Of a stretch of 18,950 bases of DNA, positions 6,850-14,297 are shown in pieces; position 1 is the stretch's first letter, and every line of letters starts with the position of its first letter. Position numbers and translations under genes: made by a program. Under the pieces are notes generated by a model. It ran no database searches, had not been told where the DNA came from, and saw nothing but the letters and a program-made list of their open reading frames with translations. Source of the stretch: an uncultured Eubacteriales bacterium (GTDB taxonomy: Bacteria > Bacillota > Clostridia > Peptostreptococcales > Anaerovoracaceae); assembly GCA_900542565.1 (NCBI GenBank), contig UQOC01000043.1, positions 1-18,950 on the forward strand, read 5' to 3'.

Positions 6850-8505
6850 ATGTACACAGCCTTATACAGAAGCCACAGGCCTGAGACTTTTAACGAAGTC
6901 TTAGGGCAGGAACACATAATCAAGATTCTCAAAAACCAGATAGCAACAGGGAGAGTAAGCCACGCATACCTGTTCTGCGGTACCAGAGGCACCGGCAAGA
7001 CCACCACGGCAAGGATACTGGCCAAGGCTGTCAACTGTCTTTCAGAGGGAGAACGGCCATGCGGCGTCTGCGCCAACTGTCGTGCTATCAAAGAAGGGAA
7101 CTTTATAGATGTAATAGAGATAGATGCGGCATCCAACAATGGAGTCGAGAACATAAGGGAGCTGCGGGAAAGCGTAAAGTATCCGCCTGCCGTAGGGAGA
7201 AAAAAAGTATATATAATAGACGAGGTACACATGCTGTCTTCCGGTGCGTACAATGCGCTGCTCAAGACTCTTGAAGAACCGCCGGAACATGTTATGTTCA
7301 TATTGGCGACCACAGAACCTCAGAGGCTGCCGGCGACAATATTGTCAAGATGTATGAGGCTTGACTTCAGGAGAGTGCCTCAGAAGGTAATAGCCGATGA
7401 TATGGAAGCCATATGCAGTGAAAGGGGCGTGCAGATCCAAAAGGACGCAGTAAGGCTGCTGGCAAGCTGTGCAGATGGCTCCGTAAGAGACGGTCTTAGC
7501 ATACTGGATCAGGTGCTGGCCGGAGGCGATAAGATCATAGACAGGGATAAGGTGCTGGAATATGTGGGTACCACCGGTGAGGACTTTTTCATTGAACTTA
7601 CGGATCTGGTACTCATAAAAAAGACGGCAGATGCGCTGGTCCTTTTAAACGATGTCATCCAAGAAGGCAAAGATGTGAAGCAGATAATGAAGGACTGGGC
7701 AGCTCACTACCGAAACCTTTTGATAGCCAAATTTGTCAGCAATGCCGAAGATATGCTGAACATGTCCTCAGAAAACCTTCAGCGTATCAGAGAGCAGAGC
7801 GGGCGGATCTCCATGGGTGAAATTGATGCAGCCATAAGGAGGCTGTCAAAGACTATAAATGACGCCAGATGGTCTACCAATCCAAGAGTGCTGCTTGAGC
7901 TGGCCATAGTGGCGATATCTTCCGGAGAGGGGAATTATTCTGCGCCGGTTACAGGCCAGCAGATCAGGAGAATGCCGCAGAGTACAGAGTCACAGTCCGC
8001 AGCTGCGGCCAAGATCGCGGATGTGCAGCCGGATACGGCAAAAAGCAGAGCAGAGGATAAGGAAAAGCCTGCATCGGTGACACAGACAGACATATCAGAA
8101 CGCGACACCGCAGCATACAAACAGGCAGACGGGGATGGCAGAGCCAGGCAGCAGGCCGAAAACACCGGCATGAGCCCATCGGAAAGGGCTGTGCTGTGGC
8201 ATGAGATCTTTGAAGAGGGAGATGACCAGGCAGGCAGCTTCAATCTCATAAGAAGCGGCACGACTTTGGACCATGTTGGAGAGGATACTTTTACGGTGGC
8301 TACTGTCAGCAGCTTTACAAAGAGATTTACGGAACAGAAAAGACATGAGCTGGAACAGCTGATGTCAAGAAGGATGGGCAGGCCCATGAGGCTCATATGT
8401 CATCTGAAAGAGGATAAAACGGATACCCCCGTTGAGGAAGATGAAACTGCCAGGATAGCCGAGGAAGCCAGGAACATTCTCGGAATAGACATAGAGATCG
8501 AATAA
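6850..8505 (+). CDS. dnaX: DNA polymerase III gamma/tau subunit
   Basis: The 551-residue ATPase core of the clamp loader, which opens and loads the beta clamp during replication. Visible: Walker A GTRGTGKT (44-51), the zinc module Cys63, Cys71, Cys74, Cys77, Walker B VYIIDEVH (120-127), the ALLKTLEEPP segment (136-145) and the sensor stretch ILATTEP, followed by domain III and a low-complexity linker (about 360-470) before the tau C-terminus. The ATG at 6850 is chosen because AGAAGGAG lies just upstream and MYTALYRSHRP is the usual N-terminus; a longer open frame from 6718 would run through the SRP RNA and is rejected. It follows the SRP RNA by 24 bases and precedes ebfC by 16, so all are probably one transcript. 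Confidence 0.97.
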   Translation: MYTALYRSHRPETFNEVLGQEHIIKILKNQIATGRVSHAYLFCGTRGTGKTTTARILAKAVNCLSEGERPCGVCANCRAIKEGNFIDVIEIDAASNNGVENIRELRESVKYPPAVGRKKVYIIDEVHMLSSGAYNALLKTLEEPPEHVMFILATTEPQRLPATILSRCMRLDFRRVPQKVIADDMEAICSERGVQIQKDAVRLLASCADGSVRDGLSILDQVLAGGDKIIDRDKVLEYVGTTGEDFFIELTDLVLIKKTADALVLLNDVIQEGKDVKQIMKDWAAHYRNLLIAKFVSNAEDMLNMSSENLQRIREQSGRISMGEIDAAIRRLSKTINDARWSTNPRVLLELAIVAISSGEGNYSAPVTGQQIRRMPQSTESQSAAAAKIADVQPDTAKSRAEDKEKPASVTQTDISERDTAAYKQADGDGRARQQAENTGMSPSERAVLWHEIFEEGDDQAGSFNLIRSGTTLDHVGEDTFTVATVSSFTKRFTEQKRHELEQLMSRRMGRPMRLICHLKEDKTDTPVEEDETARIAEEARNILGIDIEIE

Positions 8506-8521
8506 ATTTAAGGAGGAAAAG

Positions 8522-8869
8522 ATGGGAAAAGGAATGAGAGCAGGCAAGAGGCCTTCAGGCGGCGGAGGCATGCAGAAACAGCTTCAGCAGATGCAGGCAA
8601 TGCAGAGGAAGATGGAAATGCTCCAGGCTGAGATAGAAGAAAAAGAAGTGACAACAACTGCCGGAGGCGGCGCTGTCACCGTCACCGTCAGCGGAAAAAA
8701 AGAAATAACCAGACTTGAGATCAAGCCGGAGGTGGTGGATCCTGATGATGTGGAAATGCTCCAGGATCTTATCATCGTTGCTGTCAACGAAGGCATCAGG
8801 CAGATCGAAGAAATTTCCAACAGCGAGATGAGCAAACTGACTGGCGGGCTTGGCATACCGGGGCTGTAG
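8522..8869 (+). CDS. ebfC: YbaB/EbfC-family nucleoid-associated protein
   Basis: A 115-residue small DNA-binding protein that forms dimers and coats DNA; its conserved place between dnaX and recR links it to replication or recombination. The Gln/Met-rich amphipathic helix (about 17-43), the turn with AGGGAVTVTVSGKKEI (about 47-62) and the LEIKPEVVDPDD segment are typical. ATG 8522 has AAGGAGG seven bases upstream. The Gly/Arg-rich first 16 residues are a variable extension. recR begins 9 bases after the stop, so translation is likely coupled. Confidence 0.94.
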   Translation: MGKGMRAGKRPSGGGGMQKQLQQMQAMQRKMEMLQAEIEEKEVTTTAGGGAVTVTVSGKKEITRLEIKPEVVDPDDVEMLQDLIIVAVNEGIRQIEEISNSEMSKLTGGLGIPGL

Positions 8870-8878
8870 TAAAAAGCC

Positions 8879-9478
8879 ATGAGACAATATCCTAAACCGC
8901 TTGCAAAGCTGATAGGGGAATTTGCAAAGCTTCCGGGAATCGGATACAAAACAGCTCAGAGGCTGGCTTTTCACATTTTATCGCTGGATGATGCAGAAGC
9001 GCAGGCTTTGGCAGATTCCATCACAGAAGCCAAGCGGGAAATGAAATATTGCAGCATATGCGGCAATCTGACCGATCAGGATCCATGTGCCATCTGTTCC
9101 GACCAGAGCAGGAGGACCGATGTGATATGCGTAGTGGAAAGTCCTAAAGATGTGGCAGCCATGGAAAGGATCAGAGAATTCAACGGCCAGTATCATGTGC
9201 TCAACGGTGTTATTTCACCCATGGAGGGGGTAGGCCCTGAAGATATAAACCTCAGATCTCTGATAAAAAGGCTGCAAAACAGTGATGTAAGAGAGCTCAT
9301 CATAGCTACGAACCCTAATATCGAGGGTGAAGCTACGGCAATGTATATAGCTAGGCTGATAAAACCGGCAGGGATCAAGGTGACAAGGATCGCTCACGGA
9401 TTGCCTGTGGGAGGAGATCTGGAATACGCTGATGAGGTGACGCTGCTGAAAGCCATGGAAGGCCGCAGGGAATTGTAA
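8879..9478 (+). CDS. recR: Recombination protein RecR
   Basis: A 199-residue protein of the RecFOR pathway that helps load RecA at single-stranded gaps. It shows the N-terminal helix-hairpin-helix ([17 protein letters not shown], 18-34), a four-cysteine zinc site (Cys58, Cys61, Cys70, Cys73), a Toprim domain beginning [10 protein letters not shown] (82-91) and the [17 protein letters not shown] stretch (107-123). Length is exactly that of the family. The ATG at 8879 is nine bases past the ebfC stop, with only weak Shine-Dalgarno complementarity, consistent with translational coupling. The transcript ends at the bidirectional terminator just behind it. Confidence 0.97.
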   Translation: MRQYPKPLAKLIGEFAKLPGIGYKTAQRLAFHILSLDDAEAQALADSITEAKREMKYCSICGNLTDQDPCAICSDQSRRTDVICVVESPKDVAAMERIREFNGQYHVLNGVISPMEGVGPEDINLRSLIKRLQNSDVRELIIATNPNIEGEATAMYIARLIKPAGIKVTRIAHGLPVGGDLEYADEVTLLKAMEGRREL

Positions 9479-9517
9479 AAAAGTCTCTCTGAAAATATCA
9501 GAGAGACAGATTTTTTT
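9477..9517. terminator. Bidirectional terminator between recR and yaaL
   Basis: GTCTCTCTGA (9483-9492) pairs perfectly with TCAGAGAGAC (9498-9507) around AAATA. On the + strand, seven T follow at 9511-9517; on the minus strand, six T follow (complement of A at 9477-9482). It can therefore end recR transcripts and yaaL transcripts. The right arm contains the last codons and stop of yaaL. Confidence 0.9.
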
Positions 9518-9773
9518 CCTTGGCCAGTTTAAGCAGATATGAGTATCTGGCTCTTGCAGCAAGAAGATTATAAGAAGCATAGTCCACGGCTTTGTCGTCG
9601 GTCAGCTCGTTAAAAGTACGCACAGCAACTTCAAGGTCGTAGCGGGCCTGATCTATGGATACATAAAGTTTATCTTCTTCAGTGTAGCCAGCCTTCAAGG
9701 CGTTGGAACCGCGGGCCCTTTCTACTATAAAAGGCGGGCCCTTGAATAACTTTTCTTTAAGGGATATGGACAA
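9498..9773 (-). CDS. yaaL: YaaL-like DUF2508 family protein
   Basis: A small protein of about 91 residues, function unknown. It has the DUF2508 pattern: an ID-ARYDLEVA helix, FNELTD, DYASYNLLAARARYSYLLKLAKEKNL to the end. In Bacillus the homologue sits between recR and bofA, reading the same way; here it occupies the same slot but is inverted and converges on recR. Start is uncertain. A GTG at 9782 has its AAAGG only one base upstream, whereas TTG at 9773 has the same AAAGG ten bases upstream, so I prefer TTG. Codons 89-91 and the TGA lie inside the right arm of the terminator. Its start region faces bofA divergently across about 80 bases. Confidence 0.85.
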   Translation of the reverse strand: MSISLKEKLFKGPPFIVERARGSNALKAGYTEEDKLYVSIDQARYDLEVAVRTFNELTDDKAVDYASYNLLAARARYSYLLKLAKEKNLSL

Positions 9774-9852
9774 GATGATCACACCTTTCAGAGTTATTTA
9801 ATTCTATTTTATTCCAAAAGGACATATTTTATACAGATACGGAGGGAAAGAA

Positions 9853-10110
9853 ATGGGTTTGGATATTGGGATTTTTCTTACTTATGTCGGGGCTATACTG
9901 CTGATCTTCATATTTGGAAGGATCTTTGTATGGCCGATGAAAGTTGTGCTCAAACTGGCACTGAACAGCTTGATCGGGGGAGCTGCCATACTGCTGGTCA
10001 ATGCACTTGGCGCACAATGGGATATTTTTATACCTCTGAACATCCTCAATGCGCTTATCGTTGGAGTACTGGGACTGCCTGGCGCTGTCCTGCTGCTGAT
10101 CTTGCAGTGA
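9853..10110 (+). CDS. bofA: BofA-like sigma-K processing inhibitor
   Basis: An 85-residue integral membrane protein, matching the usual BofA length. It has two or three hydrophobic segments (about 5-22, 28-48, 60-84), the central LNSLIGGAAILLVNALG motif and a hydrophobic C-terminus ending VLLLILQ. In Bacillus, BofA holds the SpoIVFB protease inactive in the outer forespore membrane and so times pro-sigma-K cleavage; presence here implies an endospore-forming ancestry. ATG 9853 follows GGAGGG. CATATTTT at 9823-9830 loosely resembles a sigma-E -10, but I see no good matching -35. Two terminator hairpins follow the gene. Confidence 0.92.
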   Translation: MGLDIGIFLTYVGAILLIFIFGRIFVWPMKVVLKLALNSLIGGAAILLVNALGAQWDIFIPLNILNALIVGVLGLPGAVLLLILQ

Positions 10111-10204
10111 AGCCCAGCAAAAAGGAAAGCGTTTTGCCGGTAAGCCCGGAATATTGAGCCGGAGAATGGAACGCTGGACCGGCCAGAGACTGGAACCCAT
10201 GATC

Positions 10205-10242
10205 AAAAAAACGGCGCCGCTGACGGCGCCGGAATGTTTTTT
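10205..10242. terminator. Bidirectional terminator between bofA and rocF
   Basis: CGGCGCCG (10212-10219) and CGGCGCCG (10224-10231) form an 8-bp stem around CTGA. Seven A before it (10205-10211) give a T-run for minus transcripts, serving rocF. On the + strand, GAATG and six T (10237-10242) follow. Confidence 0.8.
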
Positions 10243-10249
10243 GAACCGT

Positions 10250-10273
10250 AAGCAGCCATCGGGCTGCTTTTTT
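10250..10273 (+). terminator. Second terminator after bofA, abutting rocF stop
   Basis: AAGCAGCC (10250-10257), loop ATCG, GGCTGCTT (10262-10269), then more T to 10273. It touches the rocF stop codon (10272-10274 on the minus strand). With the hairpin at 10212-10231 it makes a double barrier between convergent bofA and rocF. Confidence 0.8.
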
Positions 10274-11159
10274 AATAAACCACTTTGCCGAGCATGGAAA
10301 GGATAAGCTCCATTGCCAGCTCTCCAGTCTTATTTTTGATGTCGAGCATCGGATTTACCTCAACCATGTCAAAGGCGATCACCTTATCACATGCATAAAG
10401 GGTCTCTACCAGATAAAAAGCTTCACGCACGGTAAGACCGCTATGTACGATGGTACCGGTACCCGGAGCTGACTCCGGAGTTATTGAGTCAACATCGAAA
10501 CTTACATGTATACCTTCGGTGCCGTCAGAAGCGATCTTGATGGCCTGTTCAATGACAGCAGGCATGCCGATCCTGTCAATATCAGCTATGGAAAAGACGG
10601 TTATACCGTGCTCCTTCATCCTTATCCTTTCCATAGGATCTATATCCCGCCCGGCAATCTGGACACAGCGTGCGGTGTCAACATACACAGGCTCCTGGCC
10701 GAAATCTACCATAATGTCAGGGCCTGCGCCGCATACGGCTGAAAAAGGCATACCGTGCATATTGCCTGAAGGTGTGGACTCCTCGTTGTTCCAGTCACCG
10801 TGAGCATCAACCCATATCAGGCCGATCTTTTTAAAATGCTTTGCAGTTGCAGAAATGCTTCCGGCGGCGATGCTGTGGTCACCGCCCAGAACGATCGGGA
10901 AATGTCCATTCTTATGGGAATCCAGGACTTCTTCAAAAAGTTTTTTATTGATATAGTTGACTTGTTCATAGTTCCTGAGCTTTTCCGATGACTTTCCGGT
11001 CTGAGGCGGGATCAGATCGCCCTTATCCAGACATTCAAGCCCAAGGCCGTTGATACCGTTAACAAGACCGGCAAACCTTATGGCAGCGGGTCCCATGTTG
11101 ACTCCTCTGGTACCGGCGCCGAAATCCATCTGGACGCCTATCAAATCTACTTTTTTCAT
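10272..11159 (-). CDS. rocF: Arginase
   Basis: A 295-residue Mn-dependent ureohydrolase that splits L-arginine into ornithine and urea. All ligand motifs are present: GGDHS (His95), VDAHGDWN (Asp118, His120, Asp122), SGNMHGMP (131-138) and SFDVDSITPESAPGTGT (Asp222, Asp224). The SGN-HGMP stretch and length favour arginase over agmatinase or formiminoglutamase. ATG 11159 has AAGGAG upstream. It appears monocistronic: YitT upstream ends 139 bases away, and I saw no clear hairpin or promoter in that gap. The end is guarded by the terminator at 10205-10242. In an amino-acid fermenter it would feed the ornithine pathway (inference). Confidence 0.93.
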   Translation of the reverse strand: MKKVDLIGVQMDFGAGTRGVNMGPAAIRFAGLVNGINGLGLECLDKGDLIPPQTGKSSEKLRNYEQVNYINKKLFEEVLDSHKNGHFPIVLGGDHSIAAGSISATAKHFKKIGLIWVDAHGDWNNEESTPSGNMHGMPFSAVCGAGPDIMVDFGQEPVYVDTARCVQIAGRDIDPMERIRMKEHGITVFSIADIDRIGMPAVIEQAIKIASDGTEGIHVSFDVDSITPESAPGTGTIVHSGLTVREAFYLVETLYACDKVIAFDMVEVNPMLDIKNKTGELAMELILSMLGKVVY

Positions 11160-11298
11160 TGCAATTACTCCTTCTAATACATCAAATTTTTGCTATATAT
11201 GAAATGCGCCAGGAACTGATGGAAAAGTAAAAGCCTCCACCAGTGACATTGCGCATTTTCAATGACCATGAATCTTGCTGTCTGCATTTTCGCCAGCA

Positions 11299-12168
11299 TC
11301 AGTATGGCTTCTTGTAAAACCTGCCGTTTATCTGTTCGGTGTTTATCACATTGATAAAGGCCTTGGGATCTATCTTTTTGATCTCCGCTATGACGATATC
11401 CACCTGCTCTCTGCCTACGACCGAATAGAGGATATGGCGTGTCGTGCCTTCAAAACAGCCGGTTCCTTCGATGAGGGTGGCGTCATGTCTGGTGAGCTGC
11501 CGGATACGGCCATACACCGCCTCTGGCACGGATGTGATGATGAGCAGCGTATCCTTTTGGTAGCGCTTGAACAATAGCTGTATGACCTGAGTAGTCACAT
11601 ATTGATATATTATGGAATACAGGGCCTTATCAAAACCGAACAGAGCGCCTGCGGTCACCAGCATGATGACATTGGCGATAAGTATATAGTTCCAGGCGTC
11701 AAGGCCTTTTTTCTCGGAAAAGTATATTGATATGAAATCCGTGCCTCCGGCACTCGCTCCGCTGATGAGACAGATGCTGACCGCAGCGGAACCGACGATC
11801 CCTCCGAATATGCTTATGAGCAGCATATCATAGGTGATGGTTACGGACGGAAAGATGTCTGTCAGGAAACCGGACAGGATAACCACATAAAATGAATAAA
11901 ATGTGAACCGTTTTCCTATATATCTGAAGCCGATATATGCAGGGATCAGGTTCAGCGGAAGATAGACGGCCGAATAAGGTATGCGTATATTAAAAAACTC
12001 TCTGGCGATATCCTGGATCAATATGGTAAGACCGCTGAAGCCGCTTGGAAAAAGGCCTCCTGCCGCAACAAAACTGTTCAGGTTAAACGCCATGATCACT
12101 GACGCTAAAGTCAGACATACGATCATCTGGATTTCTTTTTTGATTTTACTTTTTTTAGAAGACACCAT
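11299..12168 (-). CDS. YitT family membrane protein (YitT + DUF2179)
   Basis: A 289-residue protein with an N-terminal bundle of about five or six membrane helices (roughly 15-195), including the family stretch NSFVAAGGLFPSGFSG and a second SGASAGGTDF motif, followed by a soluble DUF2179 domain (about 205-285) with HDATLIEGTGCFEGTTRHILYSVVGR. The molecular role of the family is not established; a transporter is often supposed. The ATG at 12168 lies 21 bases after the ybaK stop and lacks a good ribosome binding site nearby (GGAGGG is about 27 bases away), so translation may be coupled to ybaK or start elsewhere. Length fits the family. Confidence 0.92.
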   Translation of the reverse strand: MVSSKKSKIKKEIQMIVCLTLASVIMAFNLNSFVAAGGLFPSGFSGLTILIQDIAREFFNIRIPYSAVYLPLNLIPAYIGFRYIGKRFTFYSFYVVILSGFLTDIFPSVTITYDMLLISIFGGIVGSAAVSICLISGASAGGTDFISIYFSEKKGLDAWNYILIANVIMLVTAGALFGFDKALYSIIYQYVTTQVIQLLFKRYQKDTLLIITSVPEAVYGRIRQLTRHDATLIEGTGCFEGTTRHILYSVVGREQVDIVIAEIKKIDPKAFINVINTEQINGRFYKKPY

Positions 12169-12189
12169 GATTTTTTTGACGCTTTAAAG

Positions 12190-12678
12190 CTATTCTCCCT
12201 CCGGTATTACTATCTTACATACATCTATCCAGTCGATGGCGCCGGAATATCTGAACAGGTCATCGCAGCTGAGCTCGATGGCGCTGTTGGCGCTCCCGCA
12301 TGCGGGAAAAACTGTGGGGAAACGCTTCATGGATATGTCGCAGAAGACTCTTACATTCTCATTTTCGATGCCGAAAGCGCATACTCCTCCAACCGCATGA
12401 CCGGTAAACTCCAGAACTTCGTCAGGAGAAAGCATCTTTGCCTTTTGCCCGAAAGTATCTTTGAATTTTCTGTTATCTATTTTAGTATCACCGGCAGTCT
12501 GTATCAGGATACATCCTGAGTCGCCGTCTTTAAATGAAAGCGTTTTGCATATACGGGCGCCTTCTACACCTACAGCCTTTGCAGCCAGATCTACAGTGGC
12601 GCTGGACACTTCAAATTCCATTATCTTATCATCCATGCCGTATTGTTCAAAATATTTTCTTACTTTTTCAATGGACAT
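12190..12678 (-). CDS. ybaK: YbaK/EbsC family aminoacyl-tRNA deacylase
   Basis: A 162-residue cytoplasmic protein of the trans-editing family that removes wrongly attached amino acids from tRNA (Cys-tRNA-Pro for YbaK; related ProX and YeaK differ in specificity). Visible: SSATVDLAAKAVGVEGARICKTL (about 25-47), GDTKIDNRKFK (about 63-73), TGHAVGGVCAFG (about 92-103) and the FPACGSANSAIEL end motif (about 124-136). The ATG at 12678 is preferred because GAGGTG lies five bases upstream; an in-frame ATG at 12693 would overlap that site. It is followed 21 bases later by the YitT gene in the same direction. Editing specificity cannot be assigned. Confidence 0.93.
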   Translation of the reverse strand: MSIEKVRKYFEQYGMDDKIMEFEVSSATVDLAAKAVGVEGARICKTLSFKDGDSGCILIQTAGDTKIDNRKFKDTFGQKAKMLSPDEVLEFTGHAVGGVCAFGIENENVRVFCDISMKRFPTVFPACGSANSAIELSCDDLFRYSGAIDWIDVCKIVIPEGE

Positions 12679-12716
12679 ATCGCACCTCATCAAATGCTTA
12701 TCATATTACAGTGAGT

Positions 12717-12745
12717 ATTGTAACATAATTACCGAAACGATGGAA
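12717..12745 (-). promoter_or_regulatory. Possible promoter of ybaK-yitT
   Basis: On the minus strand, TGT followed by TACAAT (12717-12722 read in reverse) makes an extended -10. The -35 at 17 bases, TTCCAT (12740-12745), is poor. Distance to the ybaK start is about 38 bases, which is suitable. Call is tentative. Confidence 0.35.
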
Positions 12746-12787
12746 CATATTAGGCAAAAAGAATGGCAAAAAAGCTTAAAAATATTT

Positions 12788-12822
12788 AAAAAAACACAGG
12801 CTGGCCCCGGAGGGCCGGCCTG
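12788..12822 (-). terminator. Terminator of amidohydrolase-permease operon
   Basis: Read on the minus strand, CAGGC-C-GGCC... pairs with ...GGCC-A-GCCTG (12797-12822 overall, with one internal mismatch and a tight GC loop), followed by TG and seven T (complement of A at 12788-12794). It lies about 50 bases behind the permease stop. Confidence 0.88.
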
Positions 12823-12868
12823 CGAAAAGTTGTCTGAAGCAGAGGGTATGGGATGATACAGATGGTCA

Positions 12869-14260
12869 TTACTGGCAGTTGGTCTGGCCGTTCCTGGCTT
12901 CAGCCTTGATCTTGCGATCAAAGATAAAGTAAACCACGACACCTATTGCAGGGACTATGAGTCCGATGAAAGCGGTAAGAGGATCTTCCAAAAGCGTGTT
13001 TATCATCATTGCAAAATAAATGGCTATGGTGATATAGATTGTAGGAAGCCCTCCCCATACGCGATATGGCCTTTCAGCATCTGGCATCTTTTTCCGGAGC
13101 ACAGGGACTGCTATTATGACTAGGACATTAAAGAGCATATTGCTGAATACTACCAGCGAAGTGAGCTGGTCAAGATCCCGGAGCCAGAGAAGGATGATAG
13201 TTATTACCGCCTGACATATGATCGCCGTTGATGGAACTCTGTACTTAGGGTGGAGCTTTTTAAAGGCTTTGAAAAAATGTCCTTCGACAGCCATTGCGTA
13301 ATGGGTCCTTGGGAAAGCGATGATCATACCGTTGGTGGAACCTATCTGAGAGATTACCATGCCGATTATGACTATGGTGCCTCCGACGCCGCCCAGCAGG
13401 CGCATTGCCACTTCTGTGCCAAGATAATATTCTTCTTCTCCGATCAGTTCTTTTATGTCATCTATAGGTATAACCTTATATATTGCAAGGTTAAAAAGCA
13501 CATACAACAGGGTTATACTGCCGATGGCGATTATAAGTGATAACGGAAGATTGCGCTTTGGATTTTTCATCTCTTCTGTTATCGTATTAAGGTTTATCCA
13601 GCCTTCGTATGCCCACAGGGTTGCAAGGGTGGCAAAGGCTATCATGCTGACCATCCCGCCGAAAGAAATATCTCCGCCGGACGGAGTAAGGCTCAGATCC
13701 GGTGATTCTGTTCCCATGGTAAAGGCTGCAACCATGATTATGATGATCGGGATCATTTTTGCAACCATAGCAATGTTCTGGAAGGTGGAACCGGCCTTTA
13801 TACCAAACAGGTTATAAATCGTCAGGACTATTACAAACAGACTGGCTATAAGCTTTCCGGTGGTACCAGTCAGACCGAATATGCCCGTGAGTGCCAGAGC
13901 GCCTGCGGCAATGGAACCGGAGCCGCTGAGGACCCAACTGTTGAAGCCGTTGAGAAAACCGAATATTGGATGATAAGCCGTATTTAGATAAAGGGTCATG
14001 CCTCCTGCCTTCGGTATCATTGCGCCCATTTCCGCAAAACAAAGTCCTCCCAGCAGAGTGATGATACCGCCGATAACCCAGCATATGAGAGCAAGTCCCA
14101 TGTTGAATTCGGTACGCATAAGGACATAGGAGCCCAGGTAGAAGATACCGCCGCCTATCATTATGCCGCCCAGAAAGCTTACTCCGCCGAACAGGCCGAT
14201 CTCTTGCTTGAATCCGGACTTGGAGACGGAACTTTCACCGTTATCCTTAAAAAATTTCAT
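12869..14260 (-). CDS. APC-superfamily amino-acid permease
   Basis: A 463-residue inner-membrane protein with about twelve hydrophobic segments. The first membrane helix carries the glycine-rich substrate-site sequence GGIMIGGGIFY (about 31-41), typical of APC amino-acid transporters. GAMIPKAGGMTLYL (about 79-92), WAYEGWINLNTITEEMKNPKRNLP (about 217-240) and a helix with RTHYAMA are also characteristic. The family moves amino acids by proton symport or exchange; the latter is common for LAT-like members. ATG 14260 has a very strong AGGAGGTG seven bases upstream. It starts 37 bases after the amidohydrolase B stop and ends at the terminator at 12788, so the two form a transport-plus-hydrolysis operon. 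Cargo unknown. Confidence 0.93.
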   Translation of the reverse strand: MKFFKDNGESSVSKSGFKQEIGLFGGVSFLGGIMIGGGIFYLGSYVLMRTEFNMGLALICWVIGGIITLLGGLCFAEMGAMIPKAGGMTLYLNTAYHPIFGFLNGFNSWVLSGSGSIAAGALALTGIFGLTGTTGKLIASLFVIVLTIYNLFGIKAGSTFQNIAMVAKMIPIIIIMVAAFTMGTESPDLSLTPSGGDISFGGMVSMIAFATLATLWAYEGWINLNTITEEMKNPKRNLPLSLIIAIGSITLLYVLFNLAIYKVIPIDDIKELIGEEEYYLGTEVAMRLLGGVGGTIVIIGMVISQIGSTNGMIIAFPRTHYAMAVEGHFFKAFKKLHPKYRVPSTAIICQAVITIILLWLRDLDQLTSLVVFSNMLFNVLVIIAVPVLRKKMPDAERPYRVWGGLPTIYITIAIYFAMMINTLLEDPLTAFIGLIVPAIGVVVYFIFDRKIKAEARNGQTNCQ

Positions 14261-14297
14261 TAAAACACCTCCTAATATCAGATGATTTCAGTTTCCC

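Noticed and set aside
7617..7623. A-AAA-AAG heptamer in frame in dnaX, the slip sequence used by E. coli dnaX for gamma
   Set aside because: It lies at codons 256-258, within domain III, far earlier than the E. coli site near codon 430. A -1 product would lose most of domain III, and I see no stimulating hairpin or upstream Shine-Dalgarno-like element.
8041..8200. Possible break in dnaX because the protein turns low in complexity
   Set aside because: A variable Ala/Gln/Asp-rich linker before the tau C-terminus is normal for DnaX, and the frame continues to a sensible end.
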